Part shown: one piece after another, positions 16,417-23,900 of the stretch
How the letters are laid out: each line of letters opens with the position of its first letter
Position numbering within the stretch: the stretch's first letter is position 1
Origin: Syntrophaceae bacterium UBA5744
GTDB taxonomy: Bacteria > Desulfobacterota > Syntrophia > Syntrophales > UBA2192
NCBI GenBank assembly: GCA_002419215.1
Contig: DIFQ01000101.1
Location: 9,536 to 52,127, forward strand
Direction of reading: 5' to 3'
DNA length: 42,592 nt
Notes under the pieces: model-generated
Database searches by the model: none
Told to the model about the DNA's origin: nothing
Seen by the model: only the letters and a program-made list of their open reading frames with translations
Translations under genes and position numbers: made by a program

Positions 16417-16506
16417 CGACAATATTGTCGGATTCGTGCTCCTCGTGGAAATTTTCAACTGCTTGTTATCAATCGACATTTTCAGGCCTTGATATTCGTG
16501 TCGACA
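16417..16506. promoter_or_regulatory. Cluster of CGACA/TGTCG palindromes (possible activator sites)
   Basis: CGACAATATTGTCG (16417-16430) is a perfect 14-bp palindrome. TCGACA (16473-16478) and the perfect palindrome TGTCGACA (16499-16506) repeat the same half-site. The cluster lies 98-187 bp upstream of the -24 box of the sigma-54 promoter, the usual distance for enhancer sites, and also upstream of the ZraP-like operon on the other strand. The adjacent NtrC-type regulator is the obvious candidate to bind. Confidence 0.5.
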
Positions 16507-16603
16507 GATCTTGCCTGCCCGGTGCGTCCGTATTGCTGGAAGAGAAAGAGGGGATTTTGAAAATTCCTTTTTAAAACAGCGGCTTGCATCCCCATCTTTT
16601 TCG

Positions 16604-16619
16604 TGGCACGCTACCTGCA
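16604..16619 (+). promoter_or_regulatory. Sigma-54 promoter facing the rubrerythrin gene
   Basis: TGGCACGCTACCTGCA has a complete TGGCACG -24 element and CTGCA at -12, with GG and GC 10 bp apart. The predicted start is near 16630. The first structure downstream is a mini-ORF and hairpin rather than a normal gene. Confidence 0.72.
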
Positions 16620-16679
16620 AAATGATCTGGCACAGGTTAACTGCAAATGAGGTGCCCAACACAGCGAGGAGGGCCTTCA

Positions 16680-16733
16680 TTGAAGCAAAGAAACCGATTG
16701 AAAGCGGAACAGTTCAACAAAAAGATCGCGTAA
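16680..16733 (+). CDS. Possible 17-residue basic leader peptide
   Basis: A TTG start lies 7 nt after a perfect AGGAGG. The frame encodes 17 residues, of the form MKQRNRLKAEQFNKKIA, and stops at TAA (16731-16733). The peptide is strongly basic with no hydrophobic segment. It is within the candidate small RNA. The ribosome site is better than that of many full genes here, but a short frame can arise by chance. Confidence 0.3.
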   Translation: MKQRNRLKAEQFNKKIA

Positions 16734-16772
16734 AGAATCTCCTCCTTTACAAATGCGATTACAACTCCAGAA

Positions 16773-16800
16773 GGGGAGGTCGAAAGACCTCCCCGCCCCC
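16773..16800 (+). terminator. GAAA-tetraloop hairpin with short T tail
   Basis: GGGGAGGTC and GACCTCCCC pair perfectly around a GAAA loop. The T-run (TTTT) comes seven bases after the stem, so termination efficiency is uncertain. Confidence 0.45.
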
Positions 16801-16989
16801 CCTTTTCAAACACTTACCCCCCTTTCACACTGCTCCAAAGCAATTGATTGCCATCGTTTGCCTCTATGCCTTGAGGGAAGAGCGGTTCTGTCAGCCTGTC
16901 GACGAGTCTTTCACGATCCTCGCCGGCAACCCCCGCCCCATGGCCGGGGAAGCCCCCAGATTTCTCATCCGGGCGATCGTAAAAAAAGA

Positions 16990-17018
16990 TGGTCACAGGG
17001 AGAAAAGACGTTTATAAT
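16990..17018 (+). promoter_or_regulatory. Sigma-70 promoter of the rubrerythrin-like gene
   Basis: A -10 box TATAAT (17013-17018) is preceded by TGGTCA (16990-16995, four of six matches) at 17-bp spacing. The start of transcription would be near 17025, about 23 nt before the ATG at 17048, which has GGGGAAGGG directly ahead. Confidence 0.65.
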
Positions 17019-17047
17019 CGCTGCAAATTAATGGAAAGGGGAAGGGT

Positions 17048-17515
17048 ATGAGCAGCTACCAGGGAAGCGACATTTTTCAATTCGCCATCCGCATGGAGGA
17101 AAACGGCGAGAAATTCTATAACTATGCGGCGTCCATCGCAAAGGATCCCAAGGTCTACGGTATATTCACCAGGCTTGCCTCCGAGGAGATCAAGCACCGC
17201 AAACTCTTCGCCGACATGTTCTCCAAGATCGACACGATCATGCCGAAGGAGAGCTACCCCGGCGAGTACATGACCTATCTGCAGAACAGCATAGACGGGA
17301 AAGTATTCTCGACGACAGCGACCAAGGAGCTGGCCGAGATCAAGGACGTGGTCGCGGCTCTGGACTTCGCCATCGGGCGCGAACTCGATTCCGTTCTCTA
17401 TTACTCGGAAATGAAGAAGTACGTCACGGCCTCCGCCCAGGATCTTCTCGAACAGGTCATCGAAGAGGAGCGCGGGCATGTCGTGATTCTGACAAACATC
17501 AAAAAGGCACTCTAG
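17048..17515 (+). CDS. Ferritin-like diiron protein (rubrerythrin family)
   Basis: This 155-aa four-helix protein has diiron-type motifs: MEENGEKFYNYAA, LASEEIKHRKLF (ExxH), RELDSVLYYSEMKKY, and IEEERGHVVILTNI (ExxH). There is no rubredoxin domain. It is only distantly similar to the rubrerythrin-like protein at 9442-9909, apart from the ligand pattern. Proteins of this type detoxify peroxide or store iron in anaerobes. It has a good sigma-70 promoter and ribosome site, and is 122 bp upstream of the first PilT-like gene, with no hairpin evident between, so readthrough into that gene is possible. Confidence 0.85.
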   Translation: MSSYQGSDIFQFAIRMEENGEKFYNYAASIAKDPKVYGIFTRLASEEIKHRKLFADMFSKIDTIMPKESYPGEYMTYLQNSIDGKVFSTTATKELAEIKDVVAALDFAIGRELDSVLYYSEMKKYVTASAQDLLEQVIEEERGHVVILTNIKKAL

Positions 17516-17637
17516 AGCTGACTCGCCTCGACTCAAGGGAAGGCGGGAAAGAGACGATATCCCGGTGGGACATGTTTCCCCGGGATCACCGGGGGATCCG
17601 TTCCCCGGCAGAGGGCCCCGTCCTGCGGGGAGACAAG

Positions 17638-18876
17638 ATGAGAAAATTCAGCGGCGTCATCGCGGCGGCCGTCCGTGAGGGGGTTTCAGATATCCACATC
17701 ACGGGCGCGCACCCTGTGGTGTTCAGAAAAAACGGGCAGATCCAACAGGACCGTTCCATCAAATGGACCCATGCCGAAGTGGACGCGCTTGTCAGAAAGC
17801 TTCTGACACCCAGGCAGATCCAGATTCTTCGCCGGGAATGGTCCGTCGATCTCGCCGTGACGATCCAGCATGTGCGCCTGCGGCTCAACGTCTTCAACAC
17901 GACGCGGGGCCTGAGCCTGGCCATTCGTCTTCTTCCGGGCGTGATCCCCACGATCCAGCGATTGAATCTCCACCCGTCGCTTCAGCAGATTGCCGAGCTT
18001 CAGTCGGGACTCGTCCTGATTTGCGGCGCCACGGGCACCGGCAAGTCCACCACGATCGCCGCGATCATCGACGAGATCAACCGCAGCCGCTCGGCCCACA
18101 TCGTAACCCTGGAAGACCCTATCGAGTACCGTTTCACATCGAAGCAGTCCTTCATGGAGCAGCGGGAGCTGGGCACGCACATGCCCTCCTTCGAAAAGGG
18201 GCTCCTCGATGTCCTCCGGGAGGACCCTGACGTGATCGTCGTGGGCGAGTTGAGAGAGCCGGAGGTCATGCGGCTCACCCTCAACGCAGCCGAGTCGGGC
18301 CATCTCGTGATCGCATCGCTCCATGCCACAAATGCCGAGGACGCACTGTACCGGCTGTGCAACTCCTTCCCGATGGAGGCCCAGGAGGAAATTCGCTACC
18401 AGATCGCCTCGACGCTTGCCTGGATCGTGGTCCAGCAGCTCATTTTCCACGAGCGGCTCGGCTTCAGGGTGCCGCTGCTCTCCATCCTCAGGGGCAACAA
18501 CTCCGTCAAGGGTATGATCCGGGAAAACAAGCTCCCCCAGATCGAAAGCGCCATCCAGATCGGCAAGAGCGACGGCATGTTCTCGATGGAGCGATACCTC
18601 AAGGAATACCTCGCATCGAAGGAATCCTTCTACCCGCCGTCGGAGAATTTCAAACCGTCTGAAGAAGCATCCCGCGAAGTGATCTACCACTCCCCCCTGC
18701 TCGACGGGGATGTCGAGCAGGCGGCCCCGAAGGCCAAGAAGCCTTCTGCCGATGAAAAGTCGGTCATCTTCCTCCATTCCGAGGACGATGCGGAGAAGCA
18801 CTTCATGATCGACGAGAAGGCAACTGTCGACGAGTTGATCGCGCAGATACGGGACTCGGGAAAGTTCAAGGAATGA
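17638..18876 (+). CDS. PilT-like secretion/twitching ATPase, copy 1
   Basis: This 412-aa protein belongs to the GspE/PilT ATPase superfamily. Its N-terminal half resembles PilT (EGVSDIHITGAHPVVFRKNG). Walker A GATGTGKST is at 130-138, followed by an Asp box around TLEDPIEYRF, Walker B DPDVIVVGELREPEV, and a His box SGHLVIASLHATNAEDAL. A PilT-like MIRENKLPQIESAIQIG follows. The zinc Cys tetrad of PilB is absent, which supports a retraction-type rather than assembly ATPase. Residues about 345-412 are an extra C-terminal tail with YHSPLLDGD and IDEKATVDELIAQI, both shared with copy 2. The ATG at 17638 is preferred over an upstream frame start because GGGGAGA lies 8 nt ahead and the paralogue begins at the same point. 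Confidence 0.9.
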   Translation: MRKFSGVIAAAVREGVSDIHITGAHPVVFRKNGQIQQDRSIKWTHAEVDALVRKLLTPRQIQILRREWSVDLAVTIQHVRLRLNVFNTTRGLSLAIRLLPGVIPTIQRLNLHPSLQQIAELQSGLVLICGATGTGKSTTIAAIIDEINRSRSAHIVTLEDPIEYRFTSKQSFMEQRELGTHMPSFEKGLLDVLREDPDVIVVGELREPEVMRLTLNAAESGHLVIASLHATNAEDALYRLCNSFPMEAQEEIRYQIASTLAWIVVQQLIFHERLGFRVPLLSILRGNNSVKGMIRENKLPQIESAIQIGKSDGMFSMERYLKEYLASKESFYPPSENFKPSEEASREVIYHSPLLDGDVEQAAPKAKKPSADEKSVIFLHSEDDAEKHFMIDEKATVDELIAQIRDSGKFKE

Positions 18877-18878
18877 AC

Positions 18879-18960
18879 AGTGACTAAGTGCCTGAGTGTC
18901 TAAGTGTCCGAGTGAAGAGGGAGAAGTGAAAAGAGGGATTCGGGCTTCCGGAATCCGGAT
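18879..18960 (+). repeat. Left arm of an 82-bp inverted repeat pair
   Basis: It begins three bases after the copy 1 stop codon. It contains five octamers of the TGACTAAG / TGCCTGAG type (18881-18920) and continues through GGGATTCGGGCTTCCGG. Its reverse complement is found at 20872-20953 with about seven mismatches, including one uninterrupted identical run of 31 bp. Confidence 0.9.
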
Positions 18961-19115
18961 TAGGGATCAGAAAGTCGGGGAATCAGGAGAGAATAAAAAA
19001 ACAGCCTTACCTGAAGTCTGCGCGAAGCGCTACGCGAATGCACAATTTCCTGATCAACCAATTAACACATAAACCGATCACCTTCCCCTTTTCATGCCCC
19101 TGTCCTACAATATTT

Positions 19116-19132
19116 GATGCAATGGTTGCATC
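19116..19132. promoter_or_regulatory. Dyad GATGCAA-TGG-TTGCATC, possible enhancer site
   Basis: Perfect 7-bp arms around a 3-bp centre, 110-126 bp upstream of the -24 box of the sigma-54 promoter. The core TGCAATGGTTGCA resembles NtrC-type enhancer dyads. Confidence 0.5.
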
Positions 19133-19241
19133 CGATTGGCACCCTGCCGTTTTTTTGACTCCCACCTCGACATCGTCACACTGAAAAAATATATAACTAC
19201 TTGATACTAAAGAACTTATATTTGCATTGCCGCAGGCAAAA

Positions 19242-19257
19242 TGGCATGCTTCGTGCT
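19242..19257 (+). promoter_or_regulatory. Sigma-54 promoter of PilT-like copy 2
   Basis: TGGCATGCTTCGTGCT keeps TGGCA at -24 and TGC at -12 with GG and GC 10 bp apart. The predicted start is near 19268, about 100 nt before the ATG at 19367. Confidence 0.6.
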
Positions 19258-19366
19258 AAATATTTCTCCGCCGGAACCATGGGCTTTTGATCCTTGTGCC
19301 GGATGCACGCCTCCCAGCGGATTCTGCACCGCTGACTCCAACCGGATCCGGGGGAAATAAAAAAGG

Positions 19367-20800
19367 ATGAATAAGTTCAGCAAGGTCATCGTGACAGCCG
19401 TTCAGGAAGGTTGTTCCGATGTGCACATCACCGGGGGGCATCCGGTTGTCTACCGCAAGAACGGTCAGATCCAGTTCGACAACTCCGGCCGTTGGACACA
19501 CGGCGAGATTGACGGTCTCGTGAAAAAGGTGCTCACGGCCAGGCAGCTGCAGACATTGCGCAATCGCTGGTCCGTTGATCTGGCCATTACCATCCGCCAT
19601 ATCCGGATTCGGGTCAACGTCTTCAACACGACGCGAGGCCTCAGCATCGCCGTCCGTCTGCTACCCGGCACCGTGCCGACCATCGAGAAGCTCAATCTCC
19701 ATCCCTCTCTGAAACAGGTTGCCGAGCTGCGCTCCGGGCTCGTGCTCATCTGCGGCGCCACCGGGTCGGGCAAGTCGACGACGATCGCAGCCCTTGTCGA
19801 CGAAATCAACCGAACCCGGACCGCCCACATCGTGACCCTCGAAGATCCTGTCGAGTATCGCTATGTCTCGCGGAAATCCTTCATCGAACAGCGCGAGCTG
19901 GGCGCCCACATGCCGTCCTTCGAGCAGGGACTCGTCGACGTACTCCGGGAAGACCCCGACGTGATCGTCGTGGGGGAGCTGAGGGAGCCGGAGGTCATGC
20001 GGCTCACCCTCAATGCTGCCGAATCGGGACACCTGGTGATTGCAACCCTTCACGCAACGCATGCCGAAGATGCCCTGTATCGGCTGTGCAATTCCTTCCC
20101 CGTGGAGGCCCAGGAGGAAATTCGCCATCAGGTCGCGTCGACTCTGCAGTGGCTCATCGTGCAGCAGCTCGTCATCAGGGAAGATGCGGGGTTCCGTGTT
20201 CCCGTCCTGTCCATCCTGCGGGGAAACCAGTCGGTCAAGGGAATCCTGCGGGAAAACAAATTGCCCCAGATCGAGAGCGCCATCCAGATGGGCAAAAACG
20301 ACGGCATGTTCACGGCCGAACGCTACACCCGGGAATATCTGGGCAAGGTCAGCGCCTTTGCTTCTCCCCAGGACATCTTCAAACCCTCTGCGGAAGTTTC
20401 CCAGGAAGAGGTCTACCACTCGCCGCTGGTCGACGGGGAGCCTGCCGGGCCCCGTCCCGTCCAGACCCGCAAGATGGAACCGGCCAGAGGCGGCTCCGTC
20501 TATGGATCCCAGGCAAACCTGGATTTCAGCACCGGGACGGGTTACGGCCTCCAGGACGCCCGAAACGGCATCAGTGCGGAGCCGCTCCGCAGGCAGCAGC
20601 CGGTTCCCGAGCCGGGCAGGGGCAACGGTGAGAAAGTCGCCCCGACCCCCGTTGCCGGCAAGGAGGGGACATTCGATCACCTCTACAGCCAGTCCATCGA
20701 TGACGCCGAGAGAGGGGGCGCCCCGCTGATCATCGACGAGACGGCCTCCATCGACGAGTTGATCGCGCAGATATCGAACTTCGGACGACCCAAAGCCTGA
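19367..20800 (+). CDS. PilT-like secretion/twitching ATPase, copy 2
   Basis: This 477-aa protein is collinear with copy 1 through the ATPase core. Walker A GATGSGKST is again at 130-138, Walker B is DPDVIVVGELREPEV, the His box is SGHLVIATLHATHAEDAL, and the PilT-type ILRENKLPQIESAIQMG is present. The C-terminal tail is about 65 residues longer than in copy 1, low in complexity and rich in Gly, Arg, Pro and Gln, but it keeps the same two short motifs, YHSPLVDGE and IDETASIDELIAQI, the latter at the very end. The gene has its own sigma-54 promoter and enhancer-like dyad, and the promoter-gene unit is enclosed by 82-bp inverted repeats. Probably a differentially regulated duplicate; whether it powers pilus retraction is inference. 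Confidence 0.9.
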   Translation: MNKFSKVIVTAVQEGCSDVHITGGHPVVYRKNGQIQFDNSGRWTHGEIDGLVKKVLTARQLQTLRNRWSVDLAITIRHIRIRVNVFNTTRGLSIAVRLLPGTVPTIEKLNLHPSLKQVAELRSGLVLICGATGSGKSTTIAALVDEINRTRTAHIVTLEDPVEYRYVSRKSFIEQRELGAHMPSFEQGLVDVLREDPDVIVVGELREPEVMRLTLNAAESGHLVIATLHATHAEDALYRLCNSFPVEAQEEIRHQVASTLQWLIVQQLVIREDAGFRVPVLSILRGNQSVKGILRENKLPQIESAIQMGKNDGMFTAERYTREYLGKVSAFASPQDIFKPSAEVSQEEVYHSPLVDGEPAGPRPVQTRKMEPARGGSVYGSQANLDFSTGTGYGLQDARNGISAEPLRRQQPVPEPGRGNGEKVAPTPVAGKEGTFDHLYSQSIDDAERGGAPLIIDETASIDELIAQISNFGRPKA

Positions 20801-20806
20801 AAACGG

Positions 20807-20845
20807 GTCTATCTCGTCTATCTGGTCTATTCCGTCTATTCCGTC
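20807..20845 (+). repeat. 9-bp tandem array (GTCTATCTC / GTCTATTCC)
   Basis: Four nonamers plus GTC lie just after the copy 2 stop codon. They are followed by the hairpin GGCTGC-TTC-GCAGCC at 20847-20861. It differs in unit length and sequence from the other arrays but has the same position relative to a gene end. Confidence 0.85.
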
Positions 20846-20871
20846 AGGCTGCTTCGCAGCCGGAATCGTGC

Positions 20872-20953
20872 ATCGGGATTCCGGAAGCCCGAATCCCTCT
20901 TTTCACATCTTCCTCTTCACTCAGACACTTCGACACTCAGGCACTCAGGCACT
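20872..20953 (-). repeat. Right arm of the 82-bp inverted repeat pair
   Basis: Reverse complement of 18879-18960. It contains octamers CACTCAGA, CACTTCGA, CACTCAGG and CACTCAGG, with a further CACTAAAA extending the array to 20957. It lies between copy 2 and the convergent pilin-fusion gene. Confidence 0.9.
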
Positions 20954-20957
20954 AAAA

Positions 20958-20985
20958 CGAAAACCCGGCCGGGGCCGGGTTTTCG
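20958..20985. terminator. Bidirectional rho-independent terminator
   Basis: A perfect 13-bp stem, CGAAAACCCGGCC with GGCCGGGTTTTCG, has the T-run inside the arm. It serves the convergent ATPase and pilin-fusion genes. Confidence 0.88.
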
Positions 20986-20998
20986 TATCGCCTGGTAA

Positions 20999-23900
20999 TT
21001 ACCGTTGAACCGGCAGGAGATAGCCCGATCTCACGCCCCCGACCGGTCCGAAGCGGACGGCAAAATCATCGTAGTAAAGATTGGTGATGGAGCCGGTCGG
21101 ACCGTACGCATGAAGCCCGATCTCGGGCCGGCTCGACGAGAAGGTCGTTCCTGAAGTGGGGGAGTTGAAGAAGGTGCTGCCGTCATACTGCGCTTTACCC
21201 AAACGGATGAAATCGCCGATCGTTCCCGCCTCCGTGTTCTGCCTGGAGGGAAACCGCCTGGCAAAGCACTCGTTCCGGTAGCTGCCCATCCGGACGAGGC
21301 TGAACCGGTCGTTGACGGCCGTCGTGATCCCCGGGTAACCCACCCGGTCCGGGGACCAGAAGATCTGGTCACGGGGCGACAGGGCCCTGTCCGTGTCAAG
21401 CGGGTTGTCGTTCGGGTTGTCCGGCCCGACCGGGTCGCCCACAAACACCTGGATCCAGTTGTCCCTGCCGCGCATCGCGACGGTCTCATCGGTGACGGTC
21501 GCGGGGATGCCGGCAGTGGCAATCCATGTGCCCGCGGGGTGATCGCCAACGAAGATTCTCTTCCCGCTTGTGAACGCGTAGGGACGTACGGTCCCCGCCT
21601 CATCCTTGAGAACTTCCAGCATCAACACCCCCGCGGCCGTCCCTGCCTCCCAGTTCCACTCGGCAGGCTGCACGTCGATGCGGTTCCAGTAGACGGGATC
21701 GTTTCGCACCCGCGCAATGGCCGTTACCGTTCCGTCGGCGGCGTCACTCTGCGTCTGGTAAACGACATTGCCGCTCACGATTTCCAGGCCCGCGCCGCCG
21801 CCGCTGATGAAGGAAACGGAGGGGGCCTCGATGATCCGCACCTTGAGCGTGGTCCAGTCACGGAAATTGATGCTGTTCGCTTTGAGGATGCGGTAGACGT
21901 CACCCACGAACGGAAACTGGTTGAGTTCCCTCTGGACGAGCTTCGTCCACTGGGGATCCTGGGCAACCATGTTGCAGGGGCCCGACCCGGCGGTAGTGAT
22001 GTCCTGGATACCCTCGTAGCGGGTCGCGCCCAAACCCACGGCCCTTTCGTAGGTGTCAAAGAGATACACATACCGCTTGTTGTCGTACGTGATGACCCGG
22101 ATGAAATAGTCGACGCCTGCAACGATTCCACCCGGCAGCAAACCATCCGCGGAGAACTTCACGCGGTTTCCCGTCTGCCAGAAGGAACAGGCCCCGATCA
22201 GAATTGCCCGCGTTGCCGTCCCCACGGAGGGCGGGTCGGTCGGATTCACGGACTCCATGTACGGGCTCTGGACGGTCACGAAACTCTGCTCCGTCCGCGC
22301 CACTTCCTTCATCCAGAGGACGAGGTAGGGGTTGTTCTGGACGAGGTTGCCAACCCCCGTCACGCCGTCGGGGATACCGTCCTTGTCGCAGCCGGTGGTG
22401 GTGTAAATCCCCGAGATGCTGCTCAGGACCGTGAATCCGAGGCTGTTGCCCGCCTCGTCGAGTCGAAACGAGAGGCCGCCCGCGTAGATCTGGTTCTCGG
22501 AATCCAGGAAGAGCTTCGTCTGGACGTCGTAACTGAGATATCTCCCCGCCCTTCGCCACTCCGTCTCGAAATTTTCCTGTTTCCCCGAAGCGGAAAAAGC
22601 CTTGCGCCAGTCGAGGGCGATCTGATTCTCCCGGAAAAGCAGGCACGACGAGGCGGGCGCGACATTGGTCGTTCGTTCGCCGGTAAGCTTCATCGCGCCT
22701 CCCACGACGATCTGGGTGCCGATGTGGCTCACCTCGGAGCCGGTAAACCAGTTCTGCAAGCCCGAAGAGAACTGCTCCTGCACTTCCGTCTTGGGGGCCG
22801 TCAGCGTCAAGTACCCGATGGGGGTCTCGTAGGTGACCTTCCGGCTGACGGTCTGGCCTCCCTGGCCGAAGGTGCCTGTGGATTCGACTTTTACGAATTT
22901 TGACAACGCCACAAAATTGTTGGGGACTCCCGCTCCCGGATCGACCATCGATTTTCCCGTGATGGTTGTCCCGTTCGGGTCGTAGACATCTTTGAGTCTG
23001 GGAGGATCACTCACGAGATCGAGCTCACGGTATCTCAAGATGCGGGGCTTTGCCTCCCCCTGGATCCCGACCGTAAAGGTTCCATTGCGCTGCGGGAATG
23101 CTTCCGCGCCGGAATCCTTGACGATCGTGATGTTGCCATGATCGGACAATGCAAGCCCCGCGGTGCTGCTCGGAACGCAGGCGGGCGTGACTGCCGCTCC
23201 GGCGGCAATTCCGGACCAGTCGCCGTTTTTCTTCGTGAATTGAACCGTATCGGGGAATATGAGACTGGCGCCGAGTATCTGCTCATAACTGACGCTGCCG
23301 TCGACTTTTTGAATTCGAATCCAGCTGGGGTCCACATAATTGGCGGAGCTGAGGGGATAGCCTCCCGCGACCTTGGTATTCAGCCAACGGGGGTTGACCG
23401 GTGAAATCTCCTGCACGCGGTAATAATAAGGATACACCATCAACTGGAATTTGCCGCTGTTCCCGGCAAGTTGATACTCCTGGTTGTGCATGGCCTTCAT
23501 CCTGGTTTCGCGGGCGGTCTCGTCAGCGGCATTGACATATTCGCTCGCGGCATAGCGGAAGCCCGACTCGGCCAGGTAGTAGGCCCGCATGACATTGTTG
23601 CTTGCCGCCTGTCCCAGGGAGGCCGAACCGAACATCGAGAGCATGACCGCGGTGAGGGCGGAAAAGACCACCATGGCCGCTATCAGGGTCACCAGGATGG
23701 CCCCGCGCTGGCCCCCCGGGCCGGCGTTCCGACGGAATACGCGACCTCGCGGTCTCGACAGGATCAGGCGGGCGCCTCCCCATGACAAGACGAGGACGAG
23801 CGGGATCAACGCCGGGAAATACAGGGTGAAGAAGGCCAGTCCGGCCAACGGGGAAATCAGCAGCCTGGCGGCAAGGCAGGCCAGGGGGTTGCCTTCAATG

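Larger units (their letters stand above)
16630..16800 (+). ncRNA. Candidate sigma-54-driven small RNA (about 170 nt)
   Basis: A transcript from the sigma-54 promoter would start near 16630 and reach a perfect 9-bp hairpin, GGGGAGGTC-GAAA-GACCTCCCC (16773-16794), followed by GCCCCCCTTTTC, a weak terminator-like tail. The downstream rubrerythrin gene has its own sigma-70 promoter, so this RNA could be independent. Inside are AGGAGG (16667-16672), an 18-codon ORF, and CTCCTCC (16739-16745), which could pair with the AGGAGG. It could instead be an attenuating 5' leader of the rubrerythrin gene. Confidence 0.4.
16268..17047. other. 780-bp regulatory gap between divergent units
   Basis: No convincing protein gene. 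Plus-strand frames of up to 168 codons have no homology I recognise and cross the control elements listed separately: palindromes of the CGACA/TGTCG type (16417-16506), a sigma-54 promoter (16604-16619), a short ORF with an ideal ribosome site (16680-16733), a GAAA-loop hairpin (16773-16794) and a sigma-70 promoter (16990-17018). Confidence 0.7.
18877..19366. other. 490-bp gap between the two PilT-like genes
   Basis: No gene is seen. The gap holds an octamer array, the left 82-bp inverted repeat, an A-rich stretch near 18993, an inverted dyad at 19116-19132 and a sigma-54 promoter at 19242-19257. Base composition from 19040 to 19230 is clearly more A+T-rich than the flanking genes, as in promoter regions. 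Confidence 0.7.

Noticed and set aside
16511..17017. 168-codon plus-strand frame in the regulatory gap
   Set aside because: No homology or ribosome site; it runs across the sigma-54 promoter, hairpin and sigma-70 promoter, so it is probably not coding.
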